Assembly: GCA_018340375.1 (NCBI GenBank)
Contig: JAFFJZ010000017.1
Coordinates: 2,780,001-2,844,000, forward strand
Reading direction: 5' to 3'
Length of the DNA: 64,000 nt
Source of the DNA: Gonatopus flavifemur
Lineage: Eukaryota > Arthropoda > Insecta > Hymenoptera > Dryinidae
The notes under the pieces are model-generated. The model had not been told where the DNA came from and ran no database searches. It was given only the letters and a program-made list of their open reading frames with translations. Every line of letters starts with the position of its first letter. Position 1 is the first letter of the stretch. The position numbers and the translations under genes were made by a program. This document shows, in pieces, positions 37,212-50,041 of this stretch.

Positions 37212-39807
37212 GTAGTTCTTCAACTTTCGGGAGCTATAAAATGACTCAGGAGATTCCGGCGAAAATCCTGCCTGGATCACAATGATATCCACATGTCAGA
37301 GTATGATTCCACCCAGTATCATCGTTTGTACCCTGAATCCGGATGAGATAGAGCATTTTGAAACTCCTAATCCTGTAATTTTTCAACTTTCGGGTGCTAT
37401 AAAATGACTTAGGAGATTCCGACATGAATACTGCCTGGATCACAATGATCCCCACATGCCAGAGTATGATTTCACCGAGTATCATCGTTTGTACCCCGAA
37501 TGCGGATTAGATAGAGCATTTGAAGACAAAAGGGTTGTAATTTCGTAACTTCCGGGTGCTTCAAAATGACTTAGGAGATTCCGGCAAAAATCCTGCCTGG
37601 ATCACAATGATCCCCACATGACAGAGTATGATTCCACCCAGTATCATCGTTTGTACCCTGAATTCGGATGAGATAGAGCATTTGAAGACAAAAGAGTTGT
37701 AATTTCGTAACTTTCGGGCGCTATAAAATGACTTAGGAGATTCCGGCAAAAATTCTGCATGGATCACGATGATCCCCACATGTCAGAGTATGATTTCACC
37801 AAGTATCATCGTTCGTACCCTAAATCCGATTGAGATAGAGCATTTTGAAACTCCTAATCCTGTAATTTTTCAACTTTCGGGCGCTATAAAATGACTTAGG
37901 AGATTCCGGCATGAATACTGCCTGGATCACAATGATCCCCACATGCCAGAGTATGATTTCACCAAGTATCATCGTTTGTACTCTAAATCCGGATGAGATA
38001 GAGCATTTGAAGACAAAAGAGTTGTAATTTCGTAACTTTCGGGAGCTACAAAATGACTTAGGAGATTCCGGTGAAAATCCTGCCTGGATCACAATGATCC
38101 CCACATGACAGAGTATGATTCCACCCAGTATCATCGTTTGTACCCTGAATTCGGATGAGATAGAGCATTTGAAGACAAAAGAGTTGTAATTTCGTAACTT
38201 TCGGGCGCTATAAAATGACTTAGGAGATTCCGGCAAAAATTCTGCATGGATCACGATGATCCCCACATGTCAGAGTATGATTTCACCAATTTTCATCGTT
38301 TTTACCCCGAATGCGGATTAGATAGAGCATTTGAAGACAAAAGAGTTGTAATTTCGTAACTTCCGGGTGCTTCAAAATGACTTAGGAGATTCCGGTGAAA
38401 ATCCTGCCTGGATCACAATGATCCCTACATGCCAGAGTATGATTTCACCCAGTATCATCATTTGTACCCCGAATCCGGATGAGATAGAGCATTTTGAAAC
38501 TCCTAATCCTGTAATTTTTCAACTTTCGGGTGCTATAAAATGACTTAGGAGATTCCGGCATGAATACTGCCTGGATCACAATGATCCCCACATGCCAGAG
38601 TATGATTTCACCAAGTATCATCATTTGTACCCCGAATGCGGATTAGATAGAGCATTTGAAGACAAAAGAGTTGTAATTTCGTAACTTCCGGGTGCTTCAA
38701 AATGACTTAGGAGATTCCGGCAAAAATCCTGCCTGGATCACAATGATCCCCACATGCCAGAGTATGATTCCACCCAGTATCATCGTTTGTACCCTAAATC
38801 CGGATGGGATAGAGCATTTGAAGACAAAAGAATTGTAATTTCGTAACTTTCGGGTGCTATAAAATGACTTAGGAGATTCCGGCAAAAATTCTGCCTGGAT
38901 CACAATGATCCCCACATGTCAGAGTATGATTCCACCTGGTATCATCGTCTGTACCCTGAATCCGGATGAGATAGAGCATTTGAAGACAAAAGAGTTGTAA
39001 TTTCGTAACTTTCGGGCGCTATAAAATGACTGAGGAGATTCCGGCGAAAATTCTGCCTGGATCACAATGATCCCCACATGCCATAGTATGATTTCACCCA
39101 GTATCATAGTTTGTACCCAAAATCCGGATGGGATAGAGCATTTGAAGACAAAAAGTTGTAATTTCGGAACTTTCGGGTGCTATAAGATGACTTAGGAGCT
39201 TCCGGCAAAAATTCTGCTCGGATCACAATGGTCCCCACATGCCAGAGTATGATTCCACCCAGTATCATCGTTTGTACCCTAAATCCGGATGAAATAGAGC
39301 ATTTGAAGACAAACCAGTTGTAATTTCGTAACTCTCGGGCGCTATAAAATGACTTAGGAGATTCCCGTAAAAAGTCTGCCTGGATCACAATGATCCCCAC
39401 ATGCCAGAGTATGATTGCACCCAGTATCATTGTTCGTACCTGATATCCGGATGAGATAGAGCATTTTGAAACTCCTAATCCTGTAGGTTTTCAACTTTCG
39501 GGCGCTATAAAATGACTTAGGAGATTCCGGCGAAAATTCTGCCTGGATCACAATGATCCCCACATGCCAGAGTATGATTCCACCCAGTATCATAGTTTGT
39601 ACCCCAAATCCGGATGGGATAGAGCATTTAAAGACAAAAGAGTTGTAATTTCGGAACTTTCGGGTGCTATAAGATGACTTAGGAGCTTCCGGCAAAAATT
39701 CTGCTCGGATCACAATGGTCCCCACATGCCAGAGTATGATTCCACCAAGTATCATCGTTTGTACCCTAGATCCGGATGGGATAAAGCATTTTGAAACTCC
39801 TAATCCT
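37212..39807 (+). repeat. Marker interval: 16 monomers (2,596 bp)
   Basis: A 16-unit cassette whose right half (38697-39807) matches 36100-37211 at the same 2,596-bp offset, so it reads as a true higher-order copy. It contains two successive tgaattcgg units (about 37670 and 38150) separated by three monomers. Confidence 0.85.
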
Positions 39808-41217
39808 GTAGTTCTTCAACTTTCGGGAGCTATAAAATGACTCAGGAGATTCCGGCGAAAATCCTGCCTGGATCACAATGATATCCACATGCCAGAGTAT
39901 GATTCCACCCAGTATCATCATTTGTACCCCGAATCCGGATGAGATAGAGCATTTTGAAACTCCTAATCCTGTAATTTTTCAACTTTCGGGTGCTATAAAA
40001 TGACTTAGGAGATTCCGGCATGAATACTGCCTGGATCACAATGATCCCCACATGCCAGAGTATGATTTCACCAAGTATCATCGTTTGTACCCCGAATGCG
40101 GATTAGATAGAGCATTTGAAGACAAAAGAGTTGTAATTTCGTAACTTCCGGGTGCTTCAAAATGACTTAGGAGATTCCGGCAAAAATCCTGCCTGGATCA
40201 CAATGATCCCCACATGCCAGAGTATGATTCCACCCAGTATCATCGTTTGTACCCTAAATCCGGATGGGATAGAGCATTTGAAGACAAAAGAATTGTAATT
40301 TCGTAACTTTCGGGTGCTATAAAATGACTTAGGAGATTCCGGCAAAAATTCTGCCTGGATCACAATGATCCCCACATGTCAGAGTATGATTCCACCCGGT
40401 ATCATCGTCTGTACCCTGAATCTGGATGAGATAGAGCATTTGAAGACAAAAGAGTTGTAATTTCGTAACTTTCGGGCGCTATAAAATGACTGAGGAGATT
40501 CCGGCGAAAATTCTGCCTGGATCACAATGATCCCCACATGCCAAGTATGATTTCACCCAGTATCATAGTTTGTACCCAAAATCCGGATGGGATAGAGCAT
40601 TTGAAGACAAAAAAGTTGTAATTTCGTAACTTTCGGGCGCTATAAAATGACTTAGGAGATTCCGGCGAAAATTCTGCCTGGATCACAATGATCCCCACAT
40701 GCCAGAGTATGATTCCACCCAGTATCATAGTTTGTACCCCAAATCCGGATGGGATAGAGCATTTAAAGACAAAAGAGTTGTAATTTCGGAACTTTCGGGT
40801 GCTATAAGATGACTTAGGAGCTTCCGGCAAAAATTCTGCTCGGATCACAATGGTCCCCACATGCCAGAGTATGATTCCACCCAGTATCATCGTTTGTACC
40901 CTAAATCCGGATGAAATAGAGCATTTGAAGACAAAACAGTTGTAATTTCGTAACTCTCGGGCGCTATAAAATGACTTAGGAGATTCCCGTAAAAAGTCTG
41001 CCTGGATCACAATGATCCCCACATGCCAGAGTATGATTGCACCCAGTATCATTGTTCGTACCTGATATCCGGATGAGATAGAGCATTTTGAAACTCCTAA
41101 TCCTGTAGGTTTTCAACTTTCGGGCGCTATAAAATGACTTAGGAGATTCCGGCGAAAATTCTGCCTGGATCACAATGATCCCCACATGCCAGAGTATGAT
41201 TCCACCCAGAATCATAG

Positions 41218-41258
41218 TTTGTACCCCAAATCCGGATGTTTGTACCCAAATCCGGATG
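41218..41258 (+). repeat. Microduplication inside a monomer (21 + 20 bp)
   Basis: tttgtacccc plus aaatccggatg is followed directly by tttgtaccc plus aaatccggatg. The second copy is one C shorter. Just upstream is the rare change cccagaatcatag (about 41207). Confidence 0.85.
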
Positions 41259-41532
41259 GGATAGAGCATTTAAAGACAAAAGAGTTGTAATTTCGGAACT
41301 TTCGGGTGCTATAAGATGACTTAGGAGCTTCCGGCAAAAATTCTGCTCGGATCACAATGGTCCCCACATGCCAGAGTATGATTCCACCCAGTATCATCGT
41401 TTGTACCCTAAATCCGGATGGGATAGAGCATTTGAAGACAAAAGAATTGTAATTTCGTAACTTTCGGGTGCTATAAAATGACTTAGGAGATTCCGGCAAA
41501 AATTCTGCCTGGATCACAATGATCCCCACATG

Positions 41533-42182
41533 CCATAGTATGATTTCACCCAGTATCATAGTTTGTACCCAAAATCCGGATGGGATAGAGCATTTGAAGA
41601 CAAAAAAGTTGTAATTTCGTAACTTTCGGGCGCTATAAAATGACTTAGGAGATTCCGGCGAAAATTCTGCCTGGATCACAATGATCCCCACATGCCAGAG
41701 TATGATTCCACCCAGTATCATAGTTTGTACCCCAAATCCGGATGGGATAGAGCATTTAAAGACAAAAGAGTTGTAATTTCGGAACTTTCGGGTGCTATAA
41801 AATGACTTAGGAGATTCCGGCAAAAATTCTGCCTGGATCACAATGATCCCCACATGCCATAGTATGATTTCACCCAGTATCATAGTTTGTACCCAAAATC
41901 CGGATGGGATAGAGCATTTGAAGACAAAAAAGTTGTAATTTCGTAACTTTCGGGCGCTATAAAATGACTTAGGAGATTCCGGCGAAAATTCTGCCTGGAT
42001 CACAATGATCCCCACATGCCAGAGTATGATTCCACCCAGTATCATAGTTTGTACCCCAAATCCGGATGGGATAGAGCATTTAAAGACAAAAGAGTTGTAA
42101 TTTCGGAACTTTCGGGTGCTATAAGATGACTTAGGAGCTTCCGGCAAAAATTCTGCTCGGATCACAATGGTCCCCACATGCC
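41533..42182 (+). repeat. Two-monomer block tandemly doubled (2 x 325 bp)
   Basis: The pair starting at ccatagtatgattt (41533) is followed by an apparently near-identical pair at 41858. Each pair contains the atcatagtttgtaccc unit with aaaaaagttg and the tttaaagac unit. It enlarges this cassette compared with 39.35-40.98 kb. Confidence 0.75.
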
Positions 42183-42746
42183 AGAGTATGATTCCACCCA
42201 GTATCATCGTTTGTACCCTAAATCCGGATGAAATAGAGCATTTGAAGACAAAACAGTTGTAATTTCGTAACTCTCGGGCGCTATAAAATGACTTAGGAGA
42301 TTCCCGTAAAAAGTCTGCCTGGATCACAATGATCCCCACATGCCAGAGTATGATTGCACCCAGTATCATTGTTCGTACCTGATATCCGGATGAGATAGAG
42401 CATTTTGAAACTCCTAATCCTGTAGGTTTTCAACTTTCGGGCGCTATAAAATGACTTAGGAGATTCCGGCGAAAATTCTGCCTGGATCACAATGATCCCC
42501 ACATGCCAGAGTATGATTCCACCCAGTATCATAGTTTGTACCCCAAATCCGGATGGGATAGAGCATTTAAAGACAAAAGAGTTGTAATTTCGGAACTTTC
42601 GGGTGCTATAAGATGACTTAGGAGCTTCCGGCAAAAATTCTGCTCGGATCACAATGGTCCCCACATGCCAGAGTATGATTCCACCAAGTATCATCGTTTG
42701 TACCCTAGATCCGGATGGGATAAAGCATTTTGAAACTCCTAATCCT

Positions 42747-44374
42747 GTAGTTCTTCAACTTTCGGGAGCTATAAAATGACTCAGGAGATTCCGGCGAAAA
42801 TCCTGCCTGGATCACAATGATATCCACATGCCAGAGTATGATTCCACCCAGTATCATCATTTGTACCCCGAATCCGGATGAGATAGAGCATTTTGAAACT
42901 CCTAATCCTGTAATTTTTCAACTTTCGGGTGCTATAAAATGACTTAGGAGATTCCGGCATGAATACTGCCTGGATCACAATGATCCCCACATGCCAGAGT
43001 ATGATTTCACCAAGTATCATCGTTTGTACCCCGAATGCGGATTAGATAGAGCATTTGAAGACAAAAGAGTTGTAATTTCGTAACTTCCGGGTGCTTCAAA
43101 ATGACTTAGGAGATTCCGGCAAAAATCCTGCCTGGATCACAATGATCCCCACATGCCAGAGTATGATTCCACCCAGTATCATCGTTTGTACCCTAAATCC
43201 GGATGGGATAGAGCATTTGAAGACAAAAGAATTGTAATTTCGTAACTTTCGGGTGCTATAAAATGACTTAGGAGATTCCGGCAAAAATTCTGCCTGGATC
43301 ACAATGATCCCCACATGTCAGAGTATGATTCCACCCGGTATCATCGTCTGTACCCTGAATCTGGATGAGATAGAGCATTTGAAGACAAAAGAGTTGTAAT
43401 TTCGTAACTTTCGGGCGCTATAAAATGACTGAGGAGATTCCGGCGAAAATTCTGCCTGGATCACAATGATCCCCACATGCCATAGTATGATTTCACCCAG
43501 TATCATAGTTTGTACCCAAAATCCGGATGGGATAGAGCATTTGAAGACAAAAAAGTTGTAATTTCGTAACTTTCGGGCGCTATAAAATGACTTAGGAGAT
43601 TCCGGCAAAAATTCTGCCTGGATCACAATGATCCCCACATGCCAGAGTATGATTCCACCCAGTATCATAGTTTGTACCCCAAATCCGGATGGGATAGAGC
43701 ATTTAAAGACAAAAGAGTTGTAATTTCGGAACTTTCGGGTGCTATAAGATGACTTAGGAGATTCCGGCAAAAATACTGCAGCCATCACAATGATCCCCAC
43801 ATGCCAGAGTATGATTCCACCCAGTATCATGATTAGTACCCGAAATCCGGATGAAATAGAGCATTTGAAGACTCCTAAACAGTTGTAATTTCGTAACTCT
43901 CGGGCGCTATAAAATGACTTAGGAGATTCCGGCAAAAGTCTGCCTGGATCACAATGATCCCCACATGCCAGAGTATGATTGCACCCAGTATCATTGTTCG
44001 TACCTGATATCCGGATGAGATAGAGCATTTTGAAACTCCTAATCCTGTAGGTTTTCAACTTTCGGGCGCTATAAAATGACTTAGGAGATTCCGGCGAAAA
44101 TTCTGCCTGGATCACAATGATCCCCACATGCCAGAGTATGATTCCACCCAGTATCATCGTTTGTACCCTAAATCCGGATGAAATAGAGCATTTGAAACTC
44201 CTAAGAGTCCTGTAATTTCGTAACTCTCGGGCGCTATAAAATGACTTAGGAGATTCCCGTAAAAAGTCTGCCTGGATCACAATGATCCCCACATGCCAGA
44301 GTATGATTCCACCAAGTATCATCGTTTGTACCCTAGATCCGGATGGGATAAAGCATTTTGAAACTCCTAATCCT
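42747..44374 (+). repeat. Marker interval: 10 monomers (1,628 bp)
   Basis: A shortened cassette. The first 0.7 kb matches 39808-40500, sharing the private variant ctgaatctggatgag (40420 and 43359). It then degenerates into a divergent unit with actgcagccatcac (43776) and mosaic A/B units at 43867 and 44191. Confidence 0.85.
43741..43890 (+). repeat. Single divergent unit with broken dyad
   Basis: The unit has aatactgcagccatcac in place of ttctgcctggatcac, so the left dyad arm is lost, and atcatgattagtacccg further on. It is followed directly by a mosaic A/B segment. Confidence 0.6.
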
Positions 44375-47300
44375 GTAGTTCTTCAACTTTCGGGAGCTAT
44401 AAAATGACTCAGGAGATTCCGGCGAAAATCCTGCCTGGATCACAATGATATCCACATGTCAGAGTATGATTCCACCCAGTATCATCGTTTGTACCCTGAA
44501 TCCGGATGAGATAGAGCATTTTGAAACTCCTAATCCTGTAATTTTTCAACTTTCGGGTGCTATAAAATGACTTAGGAGATTCCGGCAAAAATCCTGCCTG
44601 GATCACAATGATCCCTACATGCCAGAGTATGATTTCACCCAGTATCATCATTTGTACCCCGAATCCGGATTAGATAGAGCATTTGAAGACAAAAGAGTTG
44701 TAATTTCGTAACTTCCGGGTGCTTCAAAATGACTTAGGAGATTCCGGCAAAAATCCTGCCTGGATCACAATGATCCCTACATGCCAGAGTATGATTTCAC
44801 CCAGTATCATCATTTGTACCCCGAATCCGGATGAGATAGAGCATTTTGAAACTCCTAATCCTGTAATTTTTCAACTTTCGGGTGCTATAAAATGACTTAG
44901 GAGATTCCGGCATGAATACTGCCTGGATCACAATGATCCCCACATGCCAGAGTATGATTTCACCAAGTATCATCGTTTGTACCCAAAATCCGGATTAGAT
45001 AGAGCATTTGAAGACAAAAGAGTTGTAATTTCGTAACTTCCGGGTGCTTCAAAATGACTTAGGAGATTCCGGCAAAAATCCTGCCTGGATCACAATGATC
45101 CCCACATGTCAGAGTATGATTCCACCCAGTATCATCGTCTGTACCCTGAATCCGGATGAGATAGAGCATTTGAAGACAAAAGAGTTGTAATTTCGTAACT
45201 TTCGGGCGCTATAAAATGACTGAGGAGATTCCGGCGAAAATTCTGCCTGGATCACAATGATCCCCACATGCCATAGTATGATTTCACCCAGTATCATAGT
45301 TTGTACCCAAAATCCGGATGGGATAGAGCATTTGAAGACAAAAAAGTTGTAATTTCGTAACTTTCGGGCGCTATAAAATGACTTAGGAGATTCCGGCGAA
45401 AATTCTGCCTGGATCACAATGATCCCCACATGCCAGAGTATGATTCCACCCAGTATCATAGTTTGTACCCCAAATCCGGATGGGATAGAGCATTTAAAGA
45501 CAAAAGAGTTGTAATTTCGGAACTTTCGGGTGCTATAAGATGACTTAGGAGCTTCCGGCAAAAATTCTGCTCGGATCACAATGGTCCCCACATGCCAGAG
45601 TATGATTCCACCCAGTATCATCGTTTGTACCCTAAATCCGGATGAAATAGAGCATTTGAAGACAAAACAGTTGTAATTTCGTAACTCTCGGGCGCTATAA
45701 AATGACTTAGGAGATTCCCGTAAAAAGTCTGCCTGGATCACAATGATCCCCACATGCCAGAGTATGATTGCACCCAGTATCATTGTTCGTACCTGATATC
45801 CGGATGAGATAGAGCATTTTGAAACTCCTAATCCTGTAGGTTTTCAACTTTAGGGAGCTATAAAATGACTTAGGAGATTCCGGCAAAAATCCTGCCTGGA
45901 TCACAATGATCCCCACATGCCAGAGTATGATTCCACCCAGTATCATCGTTTGTACCCTAAGTCCGGATGAAATAGAGCATTTGAAGACAAAACAGTTGTA
46001 ATTTCGTAACTCTCGGGCGCTATAAAATGACTTAGGAGATTCCCGTAGAAAGTCTGCCTGGATCACAATGATCCCCACATGCCAGAGTATGATTCCACCC
46101 AGTCTCATCGTTTGTACCCTGCATCTGGATGAGATAGAGCATTTTGAAACTCCTAATCCTGTAATTTTTCAACTTTCAGGAGCTATAAAATGACTTAGGA
46201 GATTCCGGCAGAAATCTGCCTGGATCACAATGAACCTCACATGCCAGAGTATGATTTCACCAGGTATCATCGTTTGTACCCTCAATCCGGATGAGATAGT
46301 TTTGAAACTCCTAATCCTGTAATTTTTCAACTTTCAGGAGCTATAAAATGACTTAGGAGATTCCGGCAGAAATCCTGATGGATCACAATGATGCCCACAT
46401 GCCAGAGTATCATTCCACCCAGTATCATCGTTTGTACCCTAAATCCGGATGAGATAGAGCATTTGAAGACAAAAGAGTTGTGATTTCGTAACTTCGGGCG
46501 CTATAAAATGACTTAGGAGATTCCGGCAAAATTCTGCCTGGATCACAATGATCCCCACATGCCGGAGTATGATTCCGCCCAGTATCATCATTTGTACCCT
46601 AAATCTGGATGGGATAGAGCATTTAAAGACAAAAGAGTTGTAATTTCGGAACTTTCGGGTGCTATAAGATGACTTAGGAGCTTCCGGCAAAAATTCTGCT
46701 CGGATCACAATGGTCCCCACATGCCAGAGTATGATTCCACCGAGTATCATCGTTTGTACCCTAAATCCGGATGGGATAAAGCATTTTGAACCTCCTAATC
46801 CTGTAATTTTTCAACTTTCGGGTGCTATAAAATCACTTAGGAGATTCCGGCAAAAATTCTGCCTGGATCACAATGATCCTCACATGCCAGAGTATGATTC
46901 CACCCAGTATCATCGTTTGTACCCTAAATCCGGATGGGATAGAGCATTTGAAGACAAAAGAATTGTAATTTCGTAACTTTCGGGTGCTATAAAATGACTT
47001 AGGAGATTCCGGCAAAAATTCTGCCTGGATCACAATGATCCCCACATGTCAGAGTATGATTCCACCCGGTATCATCGTCTGTACCCTGAATCCGGATGAG
47101 ATAGAGCATTTGAAGACAAAAGAGTTGTAATTTCGTAACTTTCGGGCGCTATAAAATGACTTAGGAGATTCCGGCGAAAATTCTGCCTGTATCACAATGA
47201 TCCCCACATGCCATAGTATGATTTCACCCAGTATCATGGTTTGTACCCAAAATCCGGATGGGATAGAGCATTTGAAGACAAAAAAGTTGTAATTTCGTAA

Positions 47301-50041
47301 CTTTCGGGTGCTATAAAATGGCTTAGGAGATTCCGGCAAAATCCTGCCTGGATCACAATGATCCCCACATGCCAGGGTATGATTCCACCCAGTATCATCA
47401 TTTGTACCCTAAATCTGGATGAGATAGAGCATTTTGACACTCCTAATCCTGTAATTTTTCAACTTTCGGGAGCTATAAAATGACTTAGGAGATTCCGGCA
47501 AAAATCCTGCCTGGATCACAATGATCCCCACATGTCAGAGTATGATGACACTCAGTATCATCGTCTGTACCCTGAATCCAGATGAGATAGAGCATTTGAA
47601 GTCAAAAGAGTTGTAATTTCGTAACTTTCTGGCGCTATAAAATGACTTAGGAGATTCCGGCAAAAATTCTGCCTGGATCACAATGATCCCCACATGCCAG
47701 AGTATGATTGCACCCAGTATCATTGTTCGTACCCCAAATCCGGATGAGATAGAGCATTTGAAACCTAATCCTGTAATTTCAACTTTCAGGAGCTATAAAA
47801 TGACTTAGGAGATTCCGGCAGAAATCCTGATGGATGACAATGATGCCCACATGCCAGAGTATCATCCCACCCAGTATCATCGTTTGTACTCTAAATCCGG
47901 ATGAGATAGAGCATTTGAAGACAAAAGAGTTGTAATTTCGTAACTTTCGGGAGCTACAAAATGACTTAGGAGATTCCGGTGAAAATTCTGCATGGATCAC
48001 GATGATCCCCACATGTCAGAGTATGATTTCACCAATTTTCATCGTTTTTACCCCGAATGCGGATTAGATAGAGCATTTGAAGACAAAAGAGTTGTAATTT
48101 CGTAACTTCCGGGTGCTTCAAAATGACTTAGGAGATTCCGGCAAAAATCCTGCCTGGATCACAATGATCCCTACATGCCAGAGTATGATTTCACCCAGTA
48201 TCATCATTTGTACCCCGGATCCGGATGAGATAGAGCATTTTGAAACTCCTAATCCTGTAATTTTTCAACTTTCGGGTGCTATAAAATGACTTAGGAGATT
48301 CCGGCAAGAATTCTGCCTGGATCACAATGATCCCCACATGCCAGAGTATGATTTCACCAAGTCTCATCGTTTGTACCCCGAATGCGGATTAGATAGAGCA
48401 TTTGAAGACAAAAGAGTTGTAATTTCGTAACTTCCGGGTGCTTCAAAATGACTTAGGAGATTCCGGCAAAAATTCTGCCTGGATCACAATGATCCCCACA
48501 TGCCAGAGTATGATTTCACCAAGTATCATCGTTCTTACCCTAAATCCGGTTGAGATATAGCATTTTGAAACTCCTAATCCTGTAATTTTTCAACTTTCAG
48601 GAGCTATAAAATGACTTAGGAGATTCCGGCAGAAATCCTGATGGATCACAATGATGCCCACATGCCAGAGTATCATTCCACCCAGTATCATCGTTTGTAC
48701 CCTAAATCCGGATGAGATAGAGCATTTGAAGACAAAAGAGTTCTGATTTCGTAAGTTTCGGGCGCTATAAAATGACTTAGGAGATTCCGGCAAAAATTCT
48801 GCCTGGATCACAATGATCCCCACATGCCGGAGTATGATTCCGCCCAGTATCATCATTTGTACCCTAAATCTGGATGAGATTGAGCATTTGAAACTCCTAA
48901 TCCTGTAATTTTTCAACTTTCGGGAGCTATAAAATGACTTAGGAGATTCCGGCAAGAATTCTGCCTGGATCACAATGACCCCCACATGCCAGAGTATGAT
49001 TCCACCCAGTATCATCGTTTGTACCCTAAATCCGGATGAAATAGAGCATTTGAAGACAAAACAGTTGTAATTTCGTAACTCTCGGGCGCTATAAAATGAC
49101 TTAGGAGATTCCCGTAAAAAGTCTGCCTGGATCACAATGATCCCCACATGCCAGAGTATGATTCCACCCAGTCTCATCGTTTGTACCCTGCATCTGGATG
49201 AGATAGAGCATTTTGAAACTCCTAATCCTGTAATTTTTCAACTTTCGGGTGCTATAAAATGACTTAGGAGATTCCGGCAAAAATTCTGCCTGGATCACAA
49301 TGAACCTCACATGCCAGAGTATGATTTCACCAGGTATCATCGTTTGTACCCTCAATCCGGATGAGATAGAGCATTTTGAAACTCCTAATCCTGTAATTTT
49401 CCAACTTTCGGGGGCTATAAAATGACTCAGGAGATTCCGGCAGAAATTCTGCCTGGATCACAATGATCCCCTCATGCCAGAGTATGATTGCACCCAGTAT
49501 CATCGTTCGTACCCTAAATCCGGTTGAGATAGAGCATTTTGAAACTCCTAATCCTGTAATTTTTCAACTTTCGGGAGCTATAAAATGACTTAGGAGATTC
49601 CGGCAAAAATCCTGATGGATCACAATGATGCCCAAATGCCAGAGTATCATTCCACCCAGTATCATCGTTTGTACCCTAAATCCGGATGAGATAGAGCATT
49701 TGAAGACAAAACAGTTGTAATTTCGTAACTTTCGGGCGCTATAAAATGACTTAGGAGATTCCGGCGAAAATTCTGCCTGGATCACAATGATCCCCACATG
49801 CCAGAGTATGATTCCACCCAGTATCATAGTTTGTACCCCAAATCCGGATGGGATAGAGCATTTAAAGACAAAAGAGTTGTAATTTCGGAACTTTCGGGTG
49901 CTATAAGATGACTTAGGAGCTTCCGGCAAAAATTCTGCTCGGATCACAATGGTCCCCACATGCCAGAGTATGATTCCACCAAGTATCATCGTTTGTACCC
50001 TAGATCCGGATGGGATAAAGCATTTTGAAACTCCTAATCCT
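44375..50041 (+). repeat. Marker interval: 35 monomers (5,667 bp)
   Basis: A composite of three recognisable copies: 45039-46070 (like 30.4 kb), about 46279-47740 (like 5.24-6.71 kb, with small deletions) and 49081-50041 (like 34.0 kb). A short copy of 32.4-32.9 kb lies at about 48.46-48.97 kb. It contains no unique DNA. Confidence 0.82.

Larger units (their letters stand above)
39808..42746 (+). repeat. Marker interval: 18 monomers plus a small insertion (2,939 bp)
   Basis: Eighteen units would be about 2,921 bp; the surplus is close to the 20-bp microduplication at 41218-41258. A two-monomer block is amplified in tandem near 41533-42182. The left part is the same cassette as 42747-43440. 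Confidence 0.85.

Noticed and set aside
41212..42369. 385-codon minus-strand open frame (also about 300-334 codons at 18088-18999, 22869-23864, 28188-29174 and 43318-44322)
   Set aside because: The frame is a tandem translation of the satellite monomer, starts and stops at arbitrary places, is shifted by every B unit, and resembles no protein family I know.
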